54,437 bases of DNA from Clostridia bacterium (GTDB taxonomy: Bacteria > Bacillota > Clostridia > Oscillospirales > CAG-272): NCBI GenBank assembly GCA_017462545.1, contig JAFTQX010000046.1:1-54437 (forward strand), given 5' to 3'. Both the position numbers and the translations under genes were made by a program. Of the stretch, positions 1 through 7,210 are shown piece by piece. The notes beneath the pieces were generated by a model that saw nothing but the letters and a program-made list of their open reading frames with translations, ran no database searches and was not told the DNA's origin. How positions within the stretch are numbered: position 1 is the stretch's first letter; every line of letters starts with the position of its first letter.

Positions 1-8
1 GACGTGTG

Positions 9-45
9 AAAAAGGACAGAGAACGTGAAATTCTCTGTCCTTTTT
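9..45. terminator. Bidirectional intrinsic terminator
   Basis: A 15-bp perfect stem (AAAAAGGACAGAGAA with its complement) closes on a 7-nt loop. It carries a T run on either strand. Read on the minus strand it could end the transcript coming from the superoxide dismutase gene. Read on the plus strand it could end a gene to the left of the window. Confidence 0.8.
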
Positions 46-48
46 GCC

Positions 49-96
49 GTAGGGGCGAACTGCGTTCGCCCGCGGGCGTTCACAGAACGCCCCTAC
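49..96. repeat. REP-like GC-rich palindromic element
   Basis: The outer arms GTAGGGGCG and CGCCCCTAC are exact complements. Between them lies the perfect palindrome CGCCCGCGGGCG. The unit folds into a long GC-rich hairpin with no reading frame. It resembles the dispersed GTAGGGGCG-type intergenic palindromes found in many Clostridia genomes; that is from memory, and only one copy is in this window. Its place beside a terminator is typical for such repeats. Confidence 0.6.
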
Positions 97-135
97 GAGG
101 ATGATTTTCTATCGGTAGGTAAAACCTGCTTTATG

Positions 136-168
136 GAAGGCACCCCTTGGGGTGGCCTTTTTGTTTTT
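136..168. terminator. Terminator-like hairpin with T tract
   Basis: The stem AAGGxACCCC-TT-GGGGTxGCCTT is followed on the plus strand by a T-rich tract. The T tract suits a plus-strand transcript, but no plus-strand gene is visible between 45 and 136. It may be a remnant, or a second stop for a transcript entering from the left. Confidence 0.45.
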
Positions 169-189
169 TGATGTAGAAATAGGACGGTA

Positions 190-684
190 TCAGTACAAAA
201 CGATCTCGCCACAGGCGATTTTGGCACCGGCATTGCCGGATGGCTGGGTGACAAAATCATCCGGGTGGTGATGGATAATCACGGTTTTACCAACAATCTC
301 CTCTACGGTGAAGCGATCGGAAAGAAACATGGAAAACGCAACCCCATTGGCACCAAAAAGGGGCGGCAGATCACCTGCATGATAGGGATGCTTGCATTCG
401 TAGGGATTGTAGTGATTCCTCACATCAGCAAAATAATCGGCTGCATCCCCTGTGCAACGACTTCCCTCATGGATATGAAAGCCGAACACCGGACTTTCAC
501 ACCGGCCGCGCGGGATTGGCAAGCCTGTGATTTCGGCAAGCACGACAGTACCGTACGCGGTTTGATAAAACCGCACGCTTCCCTGCAGATCGGGATAACC
601 GGGTGCACCGATCACCGTTGCTTGTGCCTGTGGGCGGTGACGGGATAGCACAGCAAAATTGGGATATCTGTTTCCTTTGTTCAT
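190..684 (-). CDS. sodC: Cytosolic Cu/Zn superoxide dismutase (SodC family)
   Basis: 164 aa. The family dismutates superoxide to peroxide and oxygen. The expected metal ligands are present: the HIH pair (H70, H72), HYNP (H91), then H99, H102 and D105 in a HPYHAGDLP segment, and H138 before PDD. The C-terminal TQPSGNAG...IACGEI signature is also there, and C77 and C158 match the usual disulfide. No signal peptide is visible, whereas most bacterial SodC proteins are exported, so I infer a cytosolic enzyme. I chose ATG 684 because GAGGTG lies about 7 nt upstream; the in-frame codon at 699 sits in front of that site. It lies 54 bp downstream of the HTH regulator on the same strand and may be co-transcribed with it. 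Confidence 0.88.
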   Translation of the reverse strand: MNKGNRYPNFAVLSRHRPQAQATVIGAPGYPDLQGSVRFYQTAYGTVVLAEITGLPIPRGRCESPVFGFHIHEGSRCTGDAADYFADVRNHYNPYECKHPYHAGDLPPLFGANGVAFSMFLSDRFTVEEIVGKTVIIHHHPDDFVTQPSGNAGAKIACGEIVLY

Positions 685-738
685 GACAACACCTCGCAAA
701 CATTTTATTTACAAGATATGCCATGATGCCTCACTTTG

Positions 739-1986
739 TTATTGTTTCTCGATCTGCCTTTGAATATTGCGCGATTTTGATATATATACAACGGCACAGA
801 TGATACATTCGAGAAAAATGGCGATCAGCAACCATGCCGAAATAAAGGCAATATCGTTCTCTGCTCCTTGAATGGCGTAAATGGTATAGACGGTGATTGG
901 CAAGCGATCGACACGGTCGGATAATTTGATTGAGGAAACAAAATTGGGATCATGCAGATACTCACATAGCACATTTCCCTCCAAATCGGTAATTATCCGT
1001 TTGCCGACATAGTAATTCCCATCGGAGATCTGATACGAACCATTTTTCATAAACGTCGCAAAATTCTCATAATTATCAAACACCTCAGCATGGGCAAACC
1101 AATGTATGGGCAGTTCGTTGATCACCATGATCGCAGTCCCCAGCACCAGTGCAATCACCAAAGCAACAAGCAATACCCTTTTGAGCAGTTTTCTTTTCTG
1201 CCCTGCAATTTCTTTCGTTTTTTCATCTTCCTGCAGGAGGCCGCGCGACGTGAGCTTGGGCGCACCGAAAAATACGTAAACAAGATAATAACATATCAGC
1301 GCAAGGGCGGCATACAAGATGCCCAGCGGGAACCAGGAATCAAAATTCAAGCCGTAATAAGGCCCTCGCACGAAAATCGCAATGGGCAGCATAAAGGCAA
1401 AAAGACCAACGATACTGGCAATCACGCGCACACAGAGACGCACGACCTGCTCGTTTAGCAAGGCTGCGGCGGATTGGAAATCTTCATCCTCTTCTTCCAG
1501 CTGCAGATAAGCACTGCGGGCAAAGCAAAGCTGACAGATGCCGCCCGCCAATAGAAACAATGTACCAACGCAAAAGCCGATCATGCCGCGCAAAAAGCCG
1601 AGATTGACGATCATGGCGGCAATGAGGCCACCAAGCGAGATGCCTACGGCAATCATGGATAAATTTTTATAGCGTATCATGCGATGGCGCAGCATGGTTT
1701 TGAACTGTTTTTCGCTTCTCACACGCTTTCGGGCAGCGGCCTCTTGCGGCTCTTCTTGCCCATCAACCATGTGAGCGTTACATTCGCCGCGCAGCAGCTC
1801 ATCGGTAGTAATACCAAACAGCTCCGCAATGGCGGGTATCAAGGAAAGCTCCGGCGTGCATTCATCCCTCTCCCAGCGGCTGACTGTTTTATCTGAAACA
1901 AAAAGGCGTTCCCCCAGCTCACGCTGTGTCATACCGCTTGCACGGCGCAGCGCGGAGATCAGTTTTCCGATTGTTTTCTTTTCCAT
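739..1986 (-). CDS. HTH (XRE-type) regulator with C-terminal multi-pass membrane domain
   Basis: 415 aa. Residues about 4-65 form a Cro/C1-type helix-turn-helix (TQRELGERLFVSDKTVSRWE, then a PELSLIPAIAELFG helix). Residues about 105-165 and 190-415 hold about six hydrophobic segments, including two in tandem after the linker and one near the C-terminus. Such proteins tie DNA binding to a membrane-sensed signal, but the signal here is unknown. The start is ATG 1986, preceded by AAGGAGG at good spacing; upstream in-frame codons lack a ribosome binding site. The superoxide dismutase gene follows on the same strand. A short inverted repeat in the leader (2008-2022) may be an autoregulatory operator. 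Confidence 0.85.
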   Translation of the reverse strand: MEKKTIGKLISALRRASGMTQRELGERLFVSDKTVSRWERDECTPELSLIPAIAELFGITTDELLRGECNAHMVDGQEEPQEAAARKRVRSEKQFKTMLRHRMIRYKNLSMIAVGISLGGLIAAMIVNLGFLRGMIGFCVGTLFLLAGGICQLCFARSAYLQLEEEDEDFQSAAALLNEQVVRLCVRVIASIVGLFAFMLPIAIFVRGPYYGLNFDSWFPLGILYAALALICYYLVYVFFGAPKLTSRGLLQEDEKTKEIAGQKRKLLKRVLLVALVIALVLGTAIMVINELPIHWFAHAEVFDNYENFATFMKNGSYQISDGNYYVGKRIITDLEGNVLCEYLHDPNFVSSIKLSDRVDRLPITVYTIYAIQGAENDIAFISAWLLIAIFLECIICAVVYISKSRNIQRQIEKQ

Positions 1987-2007
1987 ATAATCGACTCCTC
2001 CTTGCTT

Positions 2008-2022
2008 GCAGGTATTCCCTGC
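2008..2022. promoter_or_regulatory. Inverted repeat in leader of HTH regulator
   Basis: GCAGG-5 nt-CCTGC lies about 20 bp upstream of the regulator start. Its position suits an autoregulatory operator. The arms are only 5 bp, so chance is possible. Confidence 0.3.
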
Positions 2023-2105
2023 TTTTGCCAACATTCTACCATTCTGTCAGAAAGAATGCCAGCCCGAGGCGTGAGAATCTCTCTCAATATGCGAGAATCT
2101 TGCCG

Positions 2106-2906
2106 TTACAGCTCGTAATCGGTCAGCAGCGGGCAATGGTCGGAGGAGTCAAGCGCGGTCTGCTCGGTCACTACGGCAAAGGAGCGCACACGAACAGATT
2201 CCCCTGCCACAAAGACGTGATCAAGCGTACGCACGGGCATTGCACCATTGACATAGATGCCATCTTCATTCAAGACGGGATAATCGTGATGGGTGTGCAT
2301 ATCGGTTGTTTGCTCGGCAAGGTAGCGGGCATCGTGCAGACCGAGACGGACAAGCTCGTTATAGCCGTCCATTCCCTGCGCGGAGCACGGACCGCAATTC
2401 AGGTCACCGGAGGTGACGACCGGAATCCCGTACTTCCTCGTGATCATGTCACAGATTTCTGCCAACCGACGAGCGTTCGAGAGGCGCGAGAGCGTATCCT
2501 CGTCTTTTCCGTGCTTCCACCAAAAATGAGTGGCGGCGGTGGCAAGCAGTCCGCCGCTCTCTTTTTCACGCAGGACGGCCCATGTGATCGATTTTGAGCC
2601 CATATCATTTAACCCCTCATAGATCTCAAAGCCGCTTTCTACCTCTTCAAAGCGGTCTTTTTTATAAAAGACGGGGGTGTAGTTGCGGCAGGCATTCTCG
2701 GCGCACGCCTCGGCATACACATCCGCAAGCAGCAACGAAATATCTTGCTCTCCCACACGACTGGTGTGGGGGTTGCATTCTTGAAAATGGCAAACATCCG
2801 GCAAGTATTGCCGAACAAGCAAGGCAACCAGCGCATTGCGGTTGGCAATTCTTTGATTCGGGGGAAAATTGCCCCATATATTTTGTGTATACAGGCGGAT
2901 ATTCAT
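2106..2906 (-). CDS. Endonuclease/exonuclease/phosphatase family hydrolase
   Basis: 266 aa. The EEP fold is shown by N9 in YTQNIWG, the metal-binding glutamate E43 in CHFQECN, the GDLNCGP motif and the terminal SSDHCPLL (SDH catalytic pair). The family hydrolyses phosphodiester or phosphomonoester bonds in nucleic acids, lipids or sugars; the substrate cannot be told from sequence. No signal peptide or membrane segment is visible, so it is probably cytosolic. The start is ATG 2906 with AAAGGAA upstream; a longer in-frame extension runs through the promoter and is not coding. It has its own consensus promoter and is divergent from mazF. Confidence 0.85.
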   Translation of the reverse strand: MNIRLYTQNIWGNFPPNQRIANRNALVALLVRQYLPDVCHFQECNPHTSRVGEQDISLLLADVYAEACAENACRNYTPVFYKKDRFEEVESGFEIYEGLNDMGSKSITWAVLREKESGGLLATAATHFWWKHGKDEDTLSRLSNARRLAEICDMITRKYGIPVVTSGDLNCGPCSAQGMDGYNELVRLGLHDARYLAEQTTDMHTHHDYPVLNEDGIYVNGAMPVRTLDHVFVAGESVRVRSFAVVTEQTALDSSDHCPLLTDYEL

Positions 2907-2937
2907 GATAAAGCTGTTCCTTTCTTGTATTGTGTTC

Positions 2938-2966
2938 AGTATAGCACATCGGCCTGTGCCTGTCAA
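2938..2966 (-). promoter_or_regulatory. Sigma-A promoter of EEP hydrolase gene
   Basis: On the minus strand TTGACA, a 17-nt spacer and TATACT lie about 30 bp upstream of the start codon. Confidence 0.85.
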
Positions 2967-3092
2967 GCGCAGAGTGGCATATACTGGTATGGGAGAACTT
3001 TTTTCTTTTTCCGATAATTCCCTGATTAAGGTACTCCCGTTTTCGGCAAAACTATCCGTGCAAGAACTTTTCTGAAGGGGTAAAACCAAGAA

Positions 3093-3500
3093 ATGAACAT
3101 AAGACGCGGAGATATTTATTATGCCGATCTGAGCCCGGTTGTAGGTAGCGAGCAGGGGGGCTTGCGCCCTGTACTGATCGTACAGAATGACGTAGGAAAC
3201 CGATACAGTCCCACCGTGATTGCAGCGGCCATTACCAGCAAGCTGAGCAAGGCCAAGCTGCCCACGCATATTGACGTATACGCAAGCCGCGTGGGGCTTT
3301 CCAAGGATTCTGTGATTCTGCTGGAGCAGATCCGCACGCTGGACAAACGGCGCTTAAAAGAAAAAATGGGGCATTTAGATGATGAATCAATGCAAAAGGT
3401 CAACACCGCCATTTCGGTCAGCTTCGGACTGAGCGACAATCCTGCCGCCAACCGCCCGCCGCGTGTTTATGCGCGCGCTGACGGCGCAAGCGAGACATGA
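3093..3500 (+). CDS. mazF: MazF/NdoA-type endoribonuclease toxin, no antitoxin visible
   Basis: 135 aa, slightly longer than the roughly 116-aa Bacillus NdoA. It starts with the PemK/MazF signature [20 protein letters not shown], then [11 protein letters not shown]25 and T48, the residues known to matter for mRNA cleavage in Bacillus MazF, are both present at the same positions. The family cuts single-stranded mRNA at short motifs under stress. The last 20 residues are a low-complexity basic tail. An AAGGGG site precedes ATG 3093. In many Bacillota a ribbon-helix-helix antitoxin gene sits just upstream; here the 186 bp to the divergent EEP gene hold no such frame, so the antitoxin is missing or elsewhere. 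Confidence 0.9.
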   Translation: MNIRRGDIYYADLSPVVGSEQGGLRPVLIVQNDVGNRYSPTVIAAAITSKLSKAKLPTHIDVYASRVGLSKDSVILLEQIRTLDKRRLKEKMGHLDDESMQKVNTAISVSFGLSDNPAANRPPRVYARADGASET

Positions 3501-3529
3501 TCGGCATAAAAAGTTAACAATCTTATGGG

Positions 3530-3556
3530 AAAAAGCGATTGAAAAATCGCTTTTTC
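3530..3556 (+). terminator. Intrinsic terminator after mazF
   Basis: AAAAAGCGATT, a GAAA tetraloop, then AATCGCTTTTT. The next gene's -35 box starts inside this hairpin. Confidence 0.85.
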
Positions 3557-3567
3557 TGTTATATAAT
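3539..3567 (+). promoter_or_regulatory. Sigma-A promoter of thioesterase gene, nested in terminator
   Basis: TTGAAA, a 17-nt spacer and TATAAT. The -35 hexamer overlaps the loop of the mazF terminator, so the two elements share sequence. Confidence 0.75.
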
Positions 3568-3592
3568 AGGAGCATAAAAGAAGGAGGCTTCT

Positions 3593-4309
3593 ATGATCTA
3601 TCGTTATTCCTTTACCGTAAACTCGCACTCCTGTGATTATAACGGCATTGCGCGCCCCAGCGCAGTCATGACCTATTTACAGGAGGCTGCTAATCTGCAG
3701 GTCAAGACCTGCGGACCTACATATGAAGACATGAAGGCTACCGGTCAATTCTTTGTTTTGAGCCGGATCGGGGTAACCATGACATCCCCCATTTACGCCT
3801 ATGAGGATCTGCAAGCTGAGACCTGGGCTGTTCCCAGCAGGGGCTTTAGCTTTTTACGTTGTCACCGTCTTTTGCGTGGGGATGAGGTGATCTGCGAGGC
3901 AACAAGCATTTGGGCTCTGCTGGATATGGCCACCCGCAGACCGCTGCGTGTAACCGAATACCAACCGAATTTTGACTGCGTGGAGACGCCCGACATTGTA
4001 CTGCCGGATCGCGTTCGTCTGGGGCGTGAGGGGCTCCCTTCCCTCGGGAAATATACCGTTCGCTACGTGGACACCGACCAAAACGAGCATATGAATAACA
4101 CCGTTTATGCAGACATGCTTTGCGGATTTTTGGATCTGCACGGCAAATATGTGAACCGGTTCTCGATCAATTATTTCCAAGAGGCACCGATCGGCACTCA
4201 CCTGGAGATCTTTGGTGAAACAGGTGAGGGAGGCGAGCAGCTTTTCCGCTCTGTACGCGAGGATGGCGAAACAAATGTAGAGGCAAGCTTCAACACCAAA
4301 AAACTGTAA
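3593..4309 (+). CDS. Acyl-ACP thioesterase (FatA/FatB-like, double hotdog)
   Basis: 238 aa, normal for the bacterial family. It hydrolyses acyl-ACP to free fatty acid and ACP in the cytosol. The N-terminal hotdog opens with YRYSFTVNSHSCDYNG and the helix PSAVMTYLQEAANLQ. The second hotdog carries the signature DTDQNEHMNNTVYADM, whose Asn-His pair matches the catalytic NxH of plant and bacterial acyl-ACP thioesterases. A strong AGAAGGAGG site lies 5-6 nt before ATG 3593. It is a single-gene unit, with its own promoter and a strong terminator after it. Chain-length preference cannot be read from sequence. Confidence 0.9.
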   Translation: MIYRYSFTVNSHSCDYNGIARPSAVMTYLQEAANLQVKTCGPTYEDMKATGQFFVLSRIGVTMTSPIYAYEDLQAETWAVPSRGFSFLRCHRLLRGDEVICEATSIWALLDMATRRPLRVTEYQPNFDCVETPDIVLPDRVRLGREGLPSLGKYTVRYVDTDQNEHMNNTVYADMLCGFLDLHGKYVNRFSINYFQEAPIGTHLEIFGETGEGGEQLFRSVREDGETNVEASFNTKKL

Positions 4310-4342
4310 AAGAAGGCAGGCGGCTTCTCGCCTGCCTTTCTT
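4308..4342 (+). terminator. Intrinsic terminator after thioesterase gene
   Basis: Arms AAAGAAGGCAGGCG and CGCCTGCCTTTCTT close on a 6-nt loop, starting right at the stop codon. Confidence 0.88.
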
Positions 4343-4377
4343 GTCGATAAAAAATTTAAAAAAATTGAAAAAAACTG

Positions 4378-4406
4378 TTGACAAATGGAAAACGACCTGC
4401 TATAAT
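4378..4406 (+). promoter_or_regulatory. Consensus sigma-A promoter of feo operon
   Basis: TTGACA, exactly 17 nt, then TATAAT: a perfect consensus. A strong promoter of this kind usually needs a repressor, and operator copies lie just downstream. Confidence 0.92.
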
Positions 4407-4414
4407 ATGGGATG

Positions 4415-4430
4415 GTTAGCAAACGCTAAC
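4415..4430. promoter_or_regulatory. Metalloregulator operator candidate, copy 1
   Basis: GTTAGCAAACGCTAAC is a perfect 6-bp inverted repeat with a 4-nt centre. It starts 8 bp after the -10 box, over the likely transcription start. The TTAG...CTAA half-sites resemble DtxR/IdeR-type boxes, so an iron-dependent DtxR-family repressor is my inference. Confidence 0.75.
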
Positions 4431-4447
4431 TTTGTTTTTGCGATGCG

Positions 4448-4463
4448 GTTAGCACAGGCTAAT
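4448..4463. promoter_or_regulatory. Metalloregulator operator candidate, copy 2
   Basis: GTTAGCACAGGCTAAT has the same half-sites as copy 1, 33 bp further on in the feoA leader. That is about three helical turns, which would allow two dimers on one face. Confidence 0.7.
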
Positions 4464-4499
4464 TCCAGTTGCATGTATAACCGCAAAAAGGAGATCTAC

Positions 4500-4721
4500 A
4501 TGAAGACATTAAAGGATGCACGAGTCGGGGAAACGGTCAAGGTTGTGAAGCTGCATGGTGAAGGTGCCGTAAAACGCCGTATCATGGATATGGGCTTGAC
4601 CAAGGGCGTTGAGATCTATGTACGCAAGCTGGCACCGCTTGGCGACCCGATGGAGTTATACTTGCGCGGCTATGAGCTTTCTTTACGCAAAGCAGATGCA
4701 GAAATGGTTGAGGTAGAATAA
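4500..4721 (+). CDS. feoA: Ferrous iron transport protein A (FeoA)
   Basis: 73 aa, full length for FeoA. It is a small SH3-like cytosolic protein thought to modulate FeoB. The family pattern is clear: GETVKVVKLHGEGAVKRRI, then MDMGLTKGVEIYVRKLAPLGDP and the closing ELSLRKADA. I chose ATG 4500 because AAAAGGAG lies 7 nt upstream; an earlier in-frame start at 4341 would lie inside the terminator and promoter. It is first in an operon with feoB, 76 bp upstream of it. Confidence 0.95.
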   Translation: MKTLKDARVGETVKVVKLHGEGAVKRRIMDMGLTKGVEIYVRKLAPLGDPMELYLRGYELSLRKADAEMVEVE

Positions 4722-4759
4722 TATCTACCAAGCGGCATCATATTATTTTTTGAAGTGCG

Positions 4760-4775
4760 GTTAGCATACGCTAAT
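4760..4775. promoter_or_regulatory. Metalloregulator operator candidate, copy 3
   Basis: GTTAGCATACGCTAAT lies in the feoA-feoB intergenic gap, 22 bp before the feoB start. A third copy inside the operon suggests an internal promoter or a roadblock site for feoB. Confidence 0.7.
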
Positions 4776-4797
4776 CATGAAAGAGAGGATATGACAA

Positions 4798-6987
4798 ATG
4801 GCAATTACCATTGCTCTTGCCGGCAACCCAAACTGCGGTAAGACAACACTCTTTAACGCGTTAACCGGTTCCAACCAGTACGTTGGCAACTGGCCCGGTG
4901 TTACAGTGGAAAAAAAAGAGGGTAAGCTGAAAAAGCAAGAGAGCGTCATCATCACCGATCTGCCCGGAATCTATTCCCTCTCCCCCTACACGTTGGAGGA
5001 GGTTGTTGCCAGAAATTATCTGGTTGGCGAACGGCCGGATGCCATCTTGAATCTGGTGGACGGCACCAATTTGGAAAGAAATCTATATCTCACTACCCAG
5101 TTGATTGAGCTTGGCATTCCGGTAGTCATTGCCATCAACATGATGGACGTGGTTCGCAGGCGAGGCGATAAAATTGACATCACTCGTCTTTCTCACGAGA
5201 TTGGTTGCAAAATCGTAGAGATCTCTGCCCTGAAAGGGGATGGCATCTTTGAAGCGATTGATCTGGCCATTGATGCCGCCAAGGCGGGCGAAACCGTACC
5301 GCCGCACAATTTTTCAGGCGGCGTTGAGCACGCCATTGCCCACATCGAAGAGGCCGCCGTACACGATCTGCAGGAGGAGCAGCAACGGTGGTATGCCATT
5401 AAGATCTTTGAACGTGACGAAAAGGTGCGAGAGCAGCTACAGCTTTCACCCGAAAAGCTGGCACATATTGAAAAGGATATCGTTACGGCAGAGCGCGAAA
5501 TGGATGACGATGCAGAATCGATCATTACCAACGAGCGCTATATGTACATTGCGCAATTGTTGAAGGACAACTACAAAAAGAAACACCAAGGAAAGCTAAC
5601 TCCCTCTGACAAGATAGACCGCATCATAACCAACCGCATTCTCGCCCTGCCCATTTTTGCCTGCGTGATGTTCTTGATCTATGCCATCGCCATGGGCGGC
5701 TGGAGGTTTTCTATTGGTACAATTGGTACTGATTGGGCGAACGATGTTCTGTTTGGCGAATGGATTCCCGGTCTGTTTGAAAAACTGCTTTGCAACGAAG
5801 CCGGCGAGCCTATCATTGCCGATTGGCTTTACAGCTTGATCCAAGACGGCATTGTAGGCGGTGTTGGCGCGGTACTTGGCTTTGTACCGCAGATGCTTGT
5901 GCTCTTTTTGCTGCTTTCTCTTTTGGAGGACTGCGGCTATATGGCGCGTGTTGCCTTTATCATGGATCGCATTTTTCGCAAGTTTGGTCTTTCGGGCAAG
6001 TCCTTTATCCCGATGCTGGTCGCTACCGGCTGTGGCGTGCCCGGCATCATGGCATCCCGTACCATCGAGCAGGATCGCGACCGCAAGATGACCATTATCA
6101 CCACCGGCTTTATCCCCTGTGGTGCTAAGATGCCGATCATCGGTCTGTTCGCCGGTGCTGTGTTCGGCAATTCCCCGCTGGTTGCAACATCTGCATTCTT
6201 TATTGGCGTTGCGGCTGTTGTCATATCCGGCATTATCTTAAAAAAGTTTAAGGCCTTTGCCGGCGAGCCCGCCCCCTTTGTGATGGAGCTGCCCCCTTAC
6301 CACGCACCGAATGTTAGCAATGTACTGCGTGCTACCTGGGAACGCGGTTGGGATTTTATCAAGCGTGCCGGTACTGTCATTCTTGTCTCCTCCATTGTTC
6401 TTTGGTTCTTACAAAGCTACGGCTTTACAAACGGCACCTTTGGCGCAGTTGAGGACAATAACCGTTCCCTGCTTGCAAGCATCGGCAACCTACTGGCTTG
6501 GATCTTCTATCCCATTGGCTGGATGGGCGATATGGCTTGGAAAGCGACCGTTGCAACCTTTACCGGACTGATCGCCAAGGAGGAGGTCGTCATGACCTTT
6601 GGCACGCTTTATCCGCATGTAGGCGAGTTAAGCGAGGCCGGCAACGAGATCTGGATACTGATTGGAAAGGACTTTGGCGCGGTTACCGCTTACAGCTTTA
6701 TGATTTTTAACCTGCTGTGTGCTCCCTGCTTTGCCGCTATTGGTGCCATCAAGCGCGAAATGAACAACGGGAAATGGACGGCATTTGCCCTCACCTACAT
6801 GTGTGTGTTTGCGTATGTCATTTCGATGATTGTATATCAGATTGGCGGTCTGTTTACGGGAGAAGCTACCTTTGGTATCTTTACTGTAATCGCTGCACTA
6901 GCTCTGGCAGGATTGATCTACCTGCTGGTACGTCCCAACAAATATAAGGACGGTATGCTGACCAAGACCGCAGCCGAAAAGAAATAA
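4798..6987 (+). CDS. feoB: Ferrous iron transporter FeoB
   Basis: 729 aa. The N-terminal G domain has G1 GNPNCGKT (residues 9-16), G3 DLPG (54-57), G4 NMMD (114-117) and G5 SALKG. A helical spacer domain follows to about residue 265. The C-terminal membrane domain has the two Gate motifs, seen around VATGCGVPGIMASRT and IPCGAKMPIIGLF, and many hydrophobic helices. It imports Fe2+ through the cytoplasmic membrane, typically under anoxic conditions. The length is ordinary for Clostridia. It lies between feoA and the small Cys-rich gene, all on one strand, with AGAGAGGA upstream of the start. Confidence 0.97.
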   Translation: MAITIALAGNPNCGKTTLFNALTGSNQYVGNWPGVTVEKKEGKLKKQESVIITDLPGIYSLSPYTLEEVVARNYLVGERPDAILNLVDGTNLERNLYLTTQLIELGIPVVIAINMMDVVRRRGDKIDITRLSHEIGCKIVEISALKGDGIFEAIDLAIDAAKAGETVPPHNFSGGVEHAIAHIEEAAVHDLQEEQQRWYAIKIFERDEKVREQLQLSPEKLAHIEKDIVTAEREMDDDAESIITNERYMYIAQLLKDNYKKKHQGKLTPSDKIDRIITNRILALPIFACVMFLIYAIAMGGWRFSIGTIGTDWANDVLFGEWIPGLFEKLLCNEAGEPIIADWLYSLIQDGIVGGVGAVLGFVPQMLVLFLLLSLLEDCGYMARVAFIMDRIFRKFGLSGKSFIPMLVATGCGVPGIMASRTIEQDRDRKMTIITTGFIPCGAKMPIIGLFAGAVFGNSPLVATSAFFIGVAAVVISGIILKKFKAFAGEPAPFVMELPPYHAPNVSNVLRATWERGWDFIKRAGTVILVSSIVLWFLQSYGFTNGTFGAVEDNNRSLLASIGNLLAWIFYPIGWMGDMAWKATVATFTGLIAKEEVVMTFGTLYPHVGELSEAGNEIWILIGKDFGAVTAYSFMIFNLLCAPCFAAIGAIKREMNNGKWTAFALTYMCVFAYVISMIVYQIGGLFTGEATFGIFTVIAALALAGLIYLLVRPNKYKDGMLTKTAAEKK

Positions 6988-6999
6988 GAGGTATTTACT

Positions 7000-7176
7000 A
7001 TGGTTGATTGGCCGACGATCCTTGTTGCTGCAATCATCGCAGCAGTAGTTGCCGCCATCATCATCTGCGGAATTCGCAACAAGAAAAAAGGCAAGAGTTC
7101 CTGCTCCTGCGGCGGATCCTGTGGCGGATGTGCGATGTCCGGCATCTGCCACGGCAACAACAAAGAAAATCCATAA
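7000..7176 (+). CDS. FeoB-associated Cys-rich membrane protein
   Basis: 58 aa. One N-terminal membrane helix (about residues 5-24, rich in Ala, Ile and Val) is followed by a basic KKKGK stretch. A short Cys cluster comes next: C35, C37, C41, C44 and C50, with H51. It starts 12 bp after feoB, and this family is known to follow feoB in Bacillota. A FeoC-like role in iron handling or FeoB stability is usually assumed but not proven. The start ATG 7000 follows an AAGAGG site. Easily missed because of its size. Confidence 0.9.
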   Translation: MVDWPTILVAAIIAAVVAAIIICGIRNKKKGKSSCSCGGSCGGCAMSGICHGNNKENP

Positions 7177-7179
7177 AGC

Positions 7180-7207
7180 AAGCGGCCCGCAGATCTGCGG
7201 GCCGCTT
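7180..7207. terminator. Bidirectional terminator between feo operon and PfkB gene
   Basis: AAGCGGCCCGCAGA and its exact complement form a 28-bp perfect palindrome. It lies between the convergent feo operon and the kinase gene. Confidence 0.8.
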
Positions 7208-7210
7208 CAT

